From NCBI GenBank assembly GCA_963720675.1, contig CAVRGH010000007.1:62001-126000 (forward strand): 64,000 bases of DNA, written 5' to 3'. The stretch's first letter is position 1; every line of letters starts with the position of its first letter. The position numbers were made by a program, and so were the translations under genes. The stretch is from JALHSW01 sp963720675 (GTDB lineage: Bacteria; Actinomycetota; Acidimicrobiia; IMCC26256; PALSA-555). The notes beneath the pieces are model-generated. The model saw only the letters and a list, made by a program, of their open reading frames with translations. It had not been told where the DNA came from and did no database searches. This document shows, one piece after another, positions 47,697 through 55,416 of this stretch.

Positions 47697-48509
47697 ATGC
47701 AGGCAGTCTGGGTCTGGGTTCGCTGGACCCGTTGGCACCTCACGCTCCTGATCGTCGCGGTCGCCGCGCTCGTGATCGCGCTCGACGTGATGACGGCCTG
47801 GCAGGACGTGAACCTGGGCCACCTCGGGCGGGTCGGGATGTCCCCGGCGCTGCCGGTCGGCATCGTGCTGGCGTGCATGGTCGGGCTGCGCCGCCTCGGC
47901 CTGGACCGCGCCAACCTCATGGCGTGGCGGGAGTTCCTCGGCATCGGCGGCGCGGTGCTCATCTACGGGATCTTCCAGTACAGCGAGCACATCGGCGGCT
48001 TCCAGGAGGCCATCGGGCTCGTGCTCGGCGCGCTCGACGAGGAGCTCGTGTACCGGCTCGCGGTGCTGATCGTCGTCGGGGCCGGGTGTGCGGCGCTGCT
48101 GGGAAGGAACTGGCGCAACCCGGAGAACTGGGGGCTCGGGCCCGGACTCATCGCGATGCTCGCGTCGGGCTTCGTGTTCATGCTCCTGCCCGGACACGTC
48201 GCGCAGATGAGCAGCACGACGCGCGCGCTGCCGTTCGTCGCGCTCGGCATCATCCTCGCCTACGCGGTGCTGCGGACGGGCGCGCTGCTCCCGGCGGTCG
48301 TCGTGCACGCGCTCCTGAACCTCGCGACCATCGCCGCGCTCACCGACAACGTCGCGAACGTGTGGCGCGTCCTGTTCGCCGCGATGGTGCTCGTCACGCT
48401 CGTGCTCGCCACCATCGTGGCCGGGGTGCGGCTCGGCATCCTCAAGCGGGTCGAGGTGGAATCGGTCTGGCGTTACCGACCGTATGCGGAGTACAAGTCT
48501 GGGCTGTGA
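47697..48509 (+). CDS. CPBP-family intramembrane metalloprotease
   Basis: A 270-residue protein with about eight hydrophobic segments. The CPBP (CAAX protease/bacteriocin-processing) signatures are DEELVYRLAVLI (the E-E-x-x-x-R motif), LLPGHVAQM with a histidine, and VVVHALLNLATI with the final H-x-x-x-N pair. It cleaves substrates within the membrane; the substrate is unknown. The stop overlaps the GTG of the CoA-transferase gene. The ATG at 47697 has GATGAGGACGT upstream. Confidence 0.88.
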   Translation: MQAVWVWVRWTRWHLTLLIVAVAALVIALDVMTAWQDVNLGHLGRVGMSPALPVGIVLACMVGLRRLGLDRANLMAWREFLGIGGAVLIYGIFQYSEHIGGFQEAIGLVLGALDEELVYRLAVLIVVGAGCAALLGRNWRNPENWGLGPGLIAMLASGFVFMLLPGHVAQMSSTTRALPFVALGIILAYAVLRTGALLPAVVVHALLNLATIAALTDNVANVWRVLFAAMVLVTLVLATIVAGVRLGILKRVEVESVWRYRPYAEYKSGL

Positions 48510-49723
48510 CCAGCATCCTCAGCGGTACCCGTGTGCTCGAAGTCGCAGCCTGGACGTTCGTCCCCTCCGCCGGCGCCATCCTCGCCGACTGGGGCGCCGA
48601 CGTCCTGAAGATCGAGCACCCGGCCACGGGTGACCCGCAGCGGGGCCTGTCCACCATGGGGGTGTCGCTCGGCGACCCCACCGCGGTGAACTTCATGATC
48701 GAGATCCCGAACCGCGGGAAGCGCAGCGTCGCGATCGACCTCAAGACCGACGACGGACGCGAGCTGCTGTATCGACTCGCGGAGACCGCCGACGTCTTCC
48801 TCACGAACTCGCTGCCCGACATGCGCGAGTCGTTGCAGTTCGACGTCGAGCACATCCGGGCCCGGAACCCGAACATCATCTACGCGCGGGGGCACGGGCA
48901 GGGCGCGAAGGGGCCCGACGCTCGCAAAGGGGGGTACGACGGTGCGTCCTACTGGTCGCGCGGTGGCGTCGGCGACACGCTGCGGGCCCCCGACACCGAC
49001 GAACCGGCGGGGATGCGCCCGGCGATCGGCGACGTCATGGGCGGGCTCACCCTCGCCGGTGGGATCGCGGCCGCACTGTTCCACCGCGAGAAGACCGGGG
49101 AGGCGACCGTCGTCGACACGTCGCTGATGGGCACCGCGATGTGGCAGCTCCAGCCCGACATCGTCATGACCCGGCTCAACGGGCTCGACGAGATCGTGCG
49201 CTTCAAGAACAACGCGATCGCGAACCCACTCGTCGGCAACTACCGCACCCAGGACGGGCGCTGGGTCTTCCTGAACATGATGCAGGCCGACAAGTTCTGG
49301 GCCGACTTCTGCACCCACCTCGGGCGCACCGACCTCATCGACGACGAGCGCTTCCGCGATGCCACGGTGCGCGCCGAGCACCGCGACGCGTGTGTCGAGG
49401 AGATCCGGAGCACGTTCGCGTCGCGACCACTCGCCGAGTGGCGCGAGGCGCTCGCGACGATGCAGGGCGTGTGGGCGCCGGTGCAGCGCGTCCCGGAGCT
49501 GGCGACCGACGAGCAGGTCGTCGCCAACGGGTACCTCCGGCCCGTCACCGACACCGACGGCAACGAGTTCGAGCTCGTCGGCGCCCCGGTGCAGTTCGAC
49601 GAGCAACCCCACGACCTGCGGGGCGCGCCGGCCCACGGCGAGCACACCGACGAGGTGCTCGCCGAGCTCGGGTACACGTGGGACGAGATCGTGGCGTTCA
49701 AGGTCTCCGGCGCCGTCCTCTAG
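48506..49723 (+). CDS. CaiB/BaiF-family (type III) CoA-transferase
   Basis: A 405-residue family III CoA-transferase. It begins SGTRVLEVAAWTFVPSAGAILADWGADVLKIEHPATGDP (split blocks VLEVAAW and WGADVLKIE), followed by NRGKRSVAIDLKTDDGRELLYRLAETADVFLTN, ARGHGQGAKGPD and AGGIAAALFHREKTGEATVVDTSLMG. It moves CoA between carboxylic acids in the breakdown of an unknown acid. The GTG overlaps the CPBP stop. It is the single-length relative of the double-length gene at 20573. Confidence 0.92.
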   Translation: MTSILSGTRVLEVAAWTFVPSAGAILADWGADVLKIEHPATGDPQRGLSTMGVSLGDPTAVNFMIEIPNRGKRSVAIDLKTDDGRELLYRLAETADVFLTNSLPDMRESLQFDVEHIRARNPNIIYARGHGQGAKGPDARKGGYDGASYWSRGGVGDTLRAPDTDEPAGMRPAIGDVMGGLTLAGGIAAALFHREKTGEATVVDTSLMGTAMWQLQPDIVMTRLNGLDEIVRFKNNAIANPLVGNYRTQDGRWVFLNMMQADKFWADFCTHLGRTDLIDDERFRDATVRAEHRDACVEEIRSTFASRPLAEWREALATMQGVWAPVQRVPELATDEQVVANGYLRPVTDTDGNEFELVGAPVQFDEQPHDLRGAPAHGEHTDEVLAELGYTWDEIVAFKVSGAVL

Positions 49724-49733
49724 AACAGGAACC

Positions 49734-49761
49734 GGGAGGACAGGAAGAGGGAGGACAGGAA
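49734..49761 (+). repeat. two 13-bp purine-rich direct repeats
   Basis: GGGAGGACAGGAA occurs at 49734-49746 and again at 49749-49761, period 15, just after the CoA-transferase stop. A shorter related stretch (AGAACAGGAACC) precedes it. Meaning unknown. Confidence 0.6.
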
Positions 49762-49839
49762 CTCGTTCCAGCCCGTCTGGTTGTGCGCTTGCCGTGCCTC
49801 TGGCACCGTGGTGCGCACACGGGATCAAGGGGGAAGCCG

Positions 49840-50683
49840 GTGAAGGTCCGCCCGCTCGCACCGGCGCTCGGCGTCGAGGTCACCGAGCTTCGATGCCGGG
49901 ACGCGGCTCGATCCGGCGGACGTCGATGCGCTCCTCCGCGCGTACGACGAGCACCACCTGCTGGTCTTCCGAGACCAGGACCTCACCGACGACGAGCAGG
50001 AGCGCTTCGCGGCCTGGTTCGGCCCGCCGATCGACGAGATGGGCAATGGTGAGACGTCCGGCTTCATCTCGAACGTGCAGCCCGATGCGGCAGGTGACGG
50101 TCCGCTTCCGTTCCACTCCGATCTCACGTTCACCCCGCAACCGGTGATGGGGATCACCCTGTACGCGATGGAGCTGCCACCCGGCGGCACGTCGACCTGG
50201 TTCGCGAACGCGACCGCCGCCGCCGCGGACCTCCCCACCGACCTGCGGGCACGCGTCGAGGGGCGCGAGGTGACGCACTCGCTCGCCACCTTCGTGACCG
50301 GGCGGGACGACAGCAAGTCGCGCGAGCACGACCTCGGCCCGACGGTGCCTCGCGCGACGCATCCGGTGCTGCGACCCAACCCGCGTACCGGCATGGAGAT
50401 CCTGTTCGTCACCGACCTCCACGCCGAGCGGATCCATCAGCCTTCGGGTGCCGACCTCCCCGACGACGACGCCGCCGCGCTCCTCGAAGAGCTGCTCGCG
50501 CATCTCTACCGGCCCGAGCACCTCTACGAGCACCAGTGGAAGCTGCACGACCTGCTCATCTGGGACAACCAGGCGATCCAACACAAGCGCGAGGACGTGA
50601 GCGACGCGAAGCCACGCACCTTCCGCCGCAACTCGCTGAACACCGCCCGCTGGATCGAGCTCGTCCCCATGCCCGGCGCCTAG
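49840..50683 (+). CDS. TauD/TfdA-family 2-oxoglutarate dioxygenase, frameshifted
   Basis: About 281 residues. It uses Fe(II) and 2-oxoglutarate to hydroxylate a substrate. The first metal ligands are in PFHSDLTF (H-x-D), the third histidine is in NQAIQHKREDV, and the 2-oxoglutarate arginine is likely in the final TFRRNSLNTARW. The start, GTG at 49840, follows AAGGGGGAA and reads VKVRPLAPALGVEVTEL. An extra C near 49890 shifts the frame; the corrected text continues DAGTRLDPADVDALLRAY and HLLVFRDQDLTDDEQERFAAWFG. The substrate is unknown. Confidence 0.85.
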
Positions 50684-50707
50684 CAGCTAGCCGCGCCTGC
50701 CCTCATG

Positions 50708-50754
50708 TTCTTGGCACGCTGACACGCGCTCTGCGCGTACGAACGTGCCAAGAA
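50708..50754. repeat. 47-bp nested palindrome, copy 2
   Basis: Outer arms TTCTTGGCACG (50708-50718) and CGTGCCAAGAA (50744-50754) with an inner CGCGC-TCT-GCGCG stem. It has the same length, arms and inner stem as the copy at 10295-10341, again between two convergent genes. Only the loop and a few spacer bases differ. Confidence 0.85.
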
Positions 50755-50769
50755 CGGGCAGGGGCGGAG

Positions 50770-51699
50770 TCAGTAGGCGTCGAGGATGTCGACGACGAAG
50801 ACGAGGGTGTCGGTGCCCTTGATCTTCGGGGGCGAGCCCGCAGTGCCGTAGCCCTTGTCGGGCGGCACGACCAGCAACACCTGCGACCCGACGGTCTGGC
50901 CGACGAGGCCCTCGTCCCACCCGGCGATGACTTGTTGGGTCCCGATCCCGAAGTCGATCGGCTGCCCGCGGTCCCACGACGAGTCGAACTTCTTCCCCGT
51001 GTCCCAGATCACGCCGGTGTACTGGACGGTGACGGTCTGCCCGGCCTCCACCACCGCACCGGTGCCGGTGATCAGCGGCTGCACGACGAGCTGCGTCGGC
51101 GCGTCGGTCTTCGGCACCTTGATGGCGGGCTTCCCGTTCTTGGCGAGCGTGACCGTCGGGAGACCCGCGACGGGCGGGACCGCAGTACCGGTCGCCTTGG
51201 CGATCGGGACCCGCACGCCGGTCACATCGACGACGAAGAGGATCGTGTCGCCCTTCTTCGCGGGGCCACCTTGCTGCTCGAGCTTCGCTGCGATCCCCTC
51301 GCTCGGAGCGATCGCGACCAACGTGCGGCTACCGACGGTCGCACCGATGAGTCCCTGGACCAGCCCGGTGACGGCCTTGCTCTTGTCGAGGGTGATCGTC
51401 GCCGGCGCTTTGTCGAACGACGTCTCGATCTGCTCCCCCGTGCGCCCGTCGACGGCGAGGTAGTTGAAGGTGATCTTGTCGCCCTTGCCGAGCTTGTCAC
51501 CCGTTCCCTCGAGGACCTGCTTGCTGGTGCTCTTCTTCACCTTGAACGGCTGGTCGAACTCGAGCGTCGGCGGCTGACCGACCACTCCGGTGACGGTGAC
51601 CTTCGACAACGGATCGGGCGCGGCGCCCGCCGGCACCATCGTTCCGACCGACACGATCGAGATCGCGATCATCACCAGGACGGCACCGAGACGCTTCAC
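50770..51699 (-). CDS. exported peptidyl-prolyl isomerase with two FKBP domains
   Basis: A 309-residue protein. The signal peptide MKRLGAVLVMIAISIVSVGTMVPAGAA is followed by FKBP domain 1 (about 60-165: GDKITFNYLAVDGRTGEQIETSF, VTGLVQGLIGATVGSRTLVAI) and a more typical domain 2 (about 210-309: VTVQYTGVIWDTGKKFDSSW, VIAGWDEGLVGQTVGSQVLLVVPPDKGYG). Domain 2 keeps most drug-site aromatic residues (Y, F, W); domain 1 is divergent. It probably helps protein folding outside the membrane. The GTG at 51699 has GAAAGG upstream. It converges on the dioxygenase gene, with palindrome copy 2 between. Confidence 0.9.
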   Translation of the reverse strand: MKRLGAVLVMIAISIVSVGTMVPAGAAPDPLSKVTVTGVVGQPPTLEFDQPFKVKKSTSKQVLEGTGDKLGKGDKITFNYLAVDGRTGEQIETSFDKAPATITLDKSKAVTGLVQGLIGATVGSRTLVAIAPSEGIAAKLEQQGGPAKKGDTILFVVDVTGVRVPIAKATGTAVPPVAGLPTVTLAKNGKPAIKVPKTDAPTQLVVQPLITGTGAVVEAGQTVTVQYTGVIWDTGKKFDSSWDRGQPIDFGIGTQQVIAGWDEGLVGQTVGSQVLLVVPPDKGYGTAGSPPKIKGTDTLVFVVDILDAY

Positions 51700-51836
51700 G
51701 CTGAGCCTTTCGAACGGGGAAGTGCGCACCCGCGAGGGCGCGGAGAGCAGCAGGACGGGCTCGTCAGGCTACCGACACGGGCCACGAATGCGACCGCGGG
51801 TCCCCAGCGTCCACCCAGGCACCGCTCGGGCGTTGC

Positions 51837-52625
51837 TCAGTCTTCGAGCGGCAACCCGGGAGCGCGCAGCCCACCCCCGGCATAGACCGTCTCCCCCGAG
51901 ATGTAGCTCGACGCCCCGGACGCGAAGAAGACGATGGGCCACGCGATCTCCTCGGGGTCGCCGGCGCGTCCGGTCGCGCTCGCGGCACCACCGACGGCAT
52001 CGGGATCCCGACCGATCTTCGCCATGGCGCGCACGAAGCCCTCGCTCTTGATCGCGCCCACACGTACACAGTTCACGCGGATCCCGCTCGGGGTCAGCGC
52101 GGCAGCGAAGCTCTTCGTGAGGTTCTCGACGCCCGCCTTCGCTGCGCCGTAGGGCGCAACGTCGGGGAGACCCTGCGCAGCTGCACCCGACGACACGTTC
52201 ACGATCGCACCCGAGCCCCGCTCCTGCATGTGCGGCGCCACCCGGTGCGACAAGACGAAGACGCTGCGCAGGTTCAGATCGAGCATGTTCTGGTAGTAGT
52301 CGGGTGTCCACGCCTCGAAGGGGTGGTTGTGGCTCCCACCGGCGTTGTTCACGAGCACATCGATGCGGCCCATCTCGGCGAGTGCCGCGTCGATCAGCGC
52401 CTCGCACTCCTCGACGACGCGCACGTCGGTCTGCGCCACCATCGCCTTCCGGCCGAACCCTTGCACCTCAGCCGCGACCGACTCGAGGTTCTCGACCTTG
52501 CGACTCGCGAGGACGACGTCGGCACCGAGCTCGGCGAAGAGCAGGGCCGTCGCCCGCCCGATGCCGGTCCCCCCGCCGGTGATCACCGCGACCCGTCCGG
52601 TCTGGTCGAAGACGTCTGCCAGCAT
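51837..52625 (-). CDS. short-chain dehydrogenase/reductase (SDR)
   Basis: A 262-residue classical SDR. Motifs: TGGGTGIGRATALLF near residue 17, the NNAG motif at about 93 (LVNNAGGSHNHPF), the catalytic serine in VNVSSGAAAQG, and the YxxxK pair in APYGAAKAGVENLT. The C-terminus GETVYAGGGLRAPG is typical of 3-oxoacyl reductase-like members. It lies 57 bases downstream of the heliorhodopsin on the same strand, so the two may be cotranscribed. Substrate unknown. Confidence 0.93.
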   Translation of the reverse strand: MLADVFDQTGRVAVITGGGTGIGRATALLFAELGADVVLASRKVENLESVAAEVQGFGRKAMVAQTDVRVVEECEALIDAALAEMGRIDVLVNNAGGSHNHPFEAWTPDYYQNMLDLNLRSVFVLSHRVAPHMQERGSGAIVNVSSGAAAQGLPDVAPYGAAKAGVENLTKSFAAALTPSGIRVNCVRVGAIKSEGFVRAMAKIGRDPDAVGGAASATGRAGDPEEIAWPIVFFASGASSYISGETVYAGGGLRAPGLPLED

Positions 52626-52682
52626 CGTGCTCCCCCTCGGCTCGTGCCGGATCCTGGCACGGCGAGCAGCCAGCGCGCCCGC

Positions 52683-53447
52683 TCAGGTCCGCAACACGTT
52701 TGCGAAGATCAGCCAGGCGAGCAGGGACTTCGCGGTGAGGCTCAACAGGATGTAGGTGGTCTCACCGGCGACGTAGTCACGCCAACGTCCGACCTGGCGA
52801 TACTGCAACACCATGTTCACCGCGAAGCTGAAGAAGAGGACGAGCTCGACGATCGTGATCGCGTAGACGAACCCGGGTGGTGCAGCGGGTCCCGCGAGGA
52901 GGTAGATCGAGATCGCGATCCACGGGACGACCCCAGCGAACGAGCCGAACCAGAACGCGCTCCAGTCGGTGTTCCCCGGCTCCTGCTGCCGTTCCATGAG
53001 CAGGCCGAACAGGATCATCGCGGTGTTCACGCCGAAGATGGCAATCAGCGCGGCGATGTCGCGGATCCCGACGAACATCGCGATGAGCACGATCATGATC
53101 GACGCACTCACGGAGTACTCGATCCACCGTGCGTAGTTGGTGCGCCGGTCGAGGCACGACTCGTACCAACGATGGACGCGCGGTGCGGCGACGACGAGGT
53201 GGTCGATCGCGGCGAGGGCGAGGAAGAGCGCCACGGCCGGGCCGATGGCGATCGTGAAGAGCTCCTCGGCCGGCGCCGCACCCAACGCCTTCACCGGGTC
53301 GTTGCGCAGGTACGAAGCGAAGACCGGCAGCGCGAGTCCGTTGCTGAGCGCCAACATCGCGAGCGCTTCGACGCCCAGGATCGCCCCGACCACCAGGTTG
53401 AACACGCGGAGCTTTCGGTAGGTCGCGACACGGTCGGTGTCCGGCAT
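52683..53447 (-). CDS. heliorhodopsin
   Basis: A 254-residue seven-helix retinal protein. It matches heliorhodopsins (such as 48C12): helix C has ARWIEYSVSASIMIVLIA with the counter-ion Glu110; helix D has IAIFGVNTAMILFGLLMERQQ; helix E has FWFGSFAGVVPWIAISIYLL; helix G has TYILLSLTAKSLLAWLIF with the Schiff-base Lys240. Length fits the family (about 250). Heliorhodopsins sit with the N-terminus in the cytoplasm, opposite to other rhodopsins, have slow photocycles and are thought to signal, not pump; links to glutamine synthetase and photolyase have been reported in other actinobacteria. AGGAGG lies 4 bases before the ATG. It is divergent from pirin; the control region is described separately. 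No retinal-synthesis gene is in the window. Confidence 0.96.
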   Translation of the reverse strand: MPDTDRVATYRKLRVFNLVVGAILGVEALAMLALSNGLALPVFASYLRNDPVKALGAAPAEELFTIAIGPAVALFLALAAIDHLVVAAPRVHRWYESCLDRRTNYARWIEYSVSASIMIVLIAMFVGIRDIAALIAIFGVNTAMILFGLLMERQQEPGNTDWSAFWFGSFAGVVPWIAISIYLLAGPAAPPGFVYAITIVELVLFFSFAVNMVLQYRQVGRWRDYVAGETTYILLSLTAKSLLAWLIFANVLRT

Positions 53448-53459
53448 GGTGCCTCCTGG

Positions 53460-53478
53460 GTCAGGAACCGCTCCTGAC
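53460..53478 (-). promoter_or_regulatory. perfect hairpin in the heliorhodopsin 5' leader
   Basis: GTCAGGA (7 bp) and TCCTGAC pair perfectly around a 5-base loop. In the heliorhodopsin mRNA the hairpin ends 2 bases before the AGGAGG Shine-Dalgarno, and its TTCCTG arm could pair with CAGGAGG instead. It may be an operator or a translational switch. Confidence 0.6.
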
Positions 53479-53520
53479 GGTCTACCCCGCCCTCCCCCGC
53501 CCGACCCGGCCCCGCCCCGC

Positions 53521-53560
53521 TCGGAAATGGTCGGAAATGGTCGGGAATGGTCGGGACACC
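53521..53560 (+). repeat. 10-bp tandem repeats in the heliorhodopsin-pirin control region
   Basis: TCGGAAATGG, TCGGAAATGG, TCGGGAATGG and then TCGGGACACC follow each other at exact 10-base spacing, about one helical turn. Three full units and a degenerate fourth lie between the divergent genes, at 74-113 bases from the heliorhodopsin start. This looks like a stacked binding site for a regulator. Confidence 0.8.
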
Positions 53561-53565
53561 CACGC

Positions 53566-53584
53566 AGTTGTTGCAGGTACAACT
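53566..53584. promoter_or_regulatory. 19-bp dyad next to the tandem repeats
   Basis: AGTTGT and ACAACT flank 7 bases (53566-53571 and 53579-53584). It lies 28 bases before the pirin ATG and is a likely operator for pirin or for both genes. Confidence 0.6.
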
Positions 53585-53612
53585 ACTGTGCGAACGTCCG
53601 AGGAGCACCGCC

Positions 53613-54569
53613 ATGCCTGCGATCACGGTCGACGACCCCACCACCCTGCCCCGGATCGGTCCCGCCGACGGGGTGATCCGCCCCGTCACCTCGATCACCC
53701 ACGCCGTGCGCGAGCTCGAAGGCGCAGGCTTCCCCGTGTGGCGCGGCTTCCACGGGCTCGGCTTCGCCGACATCGACCCCTTCCTCCTCCTCGACGAGAT
53801 GGGGCCGCTCGAGTGGGCACCCGACACCGCGAAGGGCGCGCCGTGGCATCCGCACCGCGGGTTCGAGACGGTCACGTACGTGCTCGACGGCGCAGTCGAG
53901 CACCACGACACCGAAGGTGGCGGCGGCACCATCGGCGAGGGCGACACCCAGTGGATGACTGCCGGCCGAGGCCTGCTCCACGACGAGCTGCCGACGCAGG
54001 AGCTGTTCCGCAACGGCGGCCGCTCCCATGGTGTGCAGCTGTGGGTGAACCTCCCTGCCGCGGACAAGATGACCGAGCCGCGCTACCAGGCGATCGAGGG
54101 TGGCGACCTCACGCTGCTCGCGACCGACGACGGCGACGGCCTCGTCCGTCTGATCGCGGGACGACTCGGTGCCCACACCGGCCCGGGCGACACCCACACC
54201 CCCATCACGCTCGCCCACGCGACGCTGCCCCCGGGCACCGAGCTCCGGACACCGTGGGATCCCGCCTACTCGGCGATGGCATACGTGCTGAGCGGGACCG
54301 GCACCGTCGGCGTCGAGGCCCGCGAGATCCGTGAGCACCAGCTCGCCGCCTTCGGGACGGGCGACACCGTCGTCGTGCGCGCCACGCCCGACGCATCCGA
54401 ACCCCTCGACGTCCTGCTCCTCGGCGGACAACCGCTGCGCGAGCCGGTCGCGCAGTACGGCCCGTTCGTCATGAACACCGAGGCCGAGATCCACGAGGCG
54501 ATCCGGGACTTCCAGGAGGGGAAGATGGGCCGGCTCCCCGCGGACGACGGCGACGTGCGACGGGGCTGA
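53613..54569 (+). CDS. pirin-family protein
   Basis: A 318-residue bicupin. The pirin metal motif is clear: HPHRGFETVTYVLDG with two histidines, then EHHDTEGGGGTIGEGD with the third histidine, and the glutamate-bearing LHDELPTQELF block. The second cupin half has AYVLSGTGTVG and LLLGGQPLREPVAQYGPFVMN. Pirins bind iron and act as quercetinases or redox sensors. GAGGAG lies upstream of the ATG. It is divergent from heliorhodopsin across 165 bases, so the two may respond to one signal, such as light or oxidative stress. Confidence 0.92.
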   Translation: MPAITVDDPTTLPRIGPADGVIRPVTSITHAVRELEGAGFPVWRGFHGLGFADIDPFLLLDEMGPLEWAPDTAKGAPWHPHRGFETVTYVLDGAVEHHDTEGGGGTIGEGDTQWMTAGRGLLHDELPTQELFRNGGRSHGVQLWVNLPAADKMTEPRYQAIEGGDLTLLATDDGDGLVRLIAGRLGAHTGPGDTHTPITLAHATLPPGTELRTPWDPAYSAMAYVLSGTGTVGVEAREIREHQLAAFGTGDTVVVRATPDASEPLDVLLLGGQPLREPVAQYGPFVMNTEAEIHEAIRDFQEGKMGRLPADDGDVRRG

Positions 54570-54623
54570 CGAACGTGTGAGCGTCCACATCTTCGTCACA
54601 CGTTCCTCGCGACCGCACGGTCG

Positions 54624-54629
54624 TACGGT
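54624..54629 (+). promoter_or_regulatory. -10 box for leaderless gene at 54637
   Basis: TACGGT ends 7 bases before the ATG at 54637. It supports that start, although the frame breaks soon after. Confidence 0.5.
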
Positions 54630-54636
54630 CCGCCGC

Positions 54637-55406
54637 ATGACGAATCGCATCCGTTCCCAGAAGCCTACGAAGCTCCTCACCGCGCTCCTCGTGGCCGCGG
54701 CCGCGGCTCGCGGTCGACACCCGCAGTCGCGCCCGGCGCAGCCGGGGCGACCGCGGCCGGGCGCTACGACCCCGTCATCCGCCCCGCCGACTTCGGCGGG
54801 CCGATCGACAATCCCTATCTGCCGCTGCTCCCCGGCACCCGCAGCGTCTACGCGGAGGACGGCCCGGACGGGACCCAGCAGATCGTCGTCGAGGTCACGC
54901 CGGTCACGAAGCAGATCCTCGGCATCACGTGTGTCGTGGTGCGCGACACCGCCACGCTCGACGGTGTGGTCGTCGAGGACACCGCCGACTGGTACGCGCA
55001 GGACCGTCACGGCAACGTCTGGTACTTCGGTGAAGCCACGACGGAGTACGAGGACGGGCAACCGGCGAGCACGGTCGGATCCTGGGAGGCCGGGGTCGAC
55101 GGTGCGAAGGCCGGGATCGTGATGCTGGCGAAGCCGGCGGTCGGGCGGGGCTACCGACAGGAGTTCCTCCGGGGCGTCGCCGAAGACCGGGCGCGCGTCC
55201 TGCAGGTCGACGCGACGGCCACCGTCCCGGTCGGTCGGTTCGACCAGGTGGTGCGCACGCGAGACTTCACCGCGCTCGACCCGAAGCGCGTCGAGGAGAA
55301 GTACTACGCCCGCGGCATCGGATCGGTGCTCGAGGTCCTGGTCAAGGGAGGGAGCGAGCGCGCGGAGCTCGTCGAGTTCACTGCACCCCCACCAACGCAG
55401 CCTTGA
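54637..55406 (+). CDS. exported protein of unknown function, frameshifted
   Basis: About 256 residues, not a recognised family. The N-terminus is basic (NRIRSQKPTK) with an LLTALLVAAAAA core, a Sec signal peptide. A missing base near 54713 then leads into STPAVAPGAAGATAAG. The mature part starts RYDPVIRPADFGGPIDNPYLPLLPGTR and has beta-rich blocks IVVEVTPVTKQILGITCVVV, DWYAQDRHGNVWYFGE and YRQEFLRGVAEDRARVLQV, with a single cysteine. It looks like an exported domain of the kind found in several soil actinobacteria. It converges on the lipase gene. Confidence 0.68.
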
Positions 55407-55416
55407 CGGTCGACGC

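Noticed and set aside
46134..48308. 724-codon frame on the minus strand across the cupredoxin, YaaA and CPBP genes
   Set aside because: Low-complexity Arg/Asp/His text opposite three recognisable genes.
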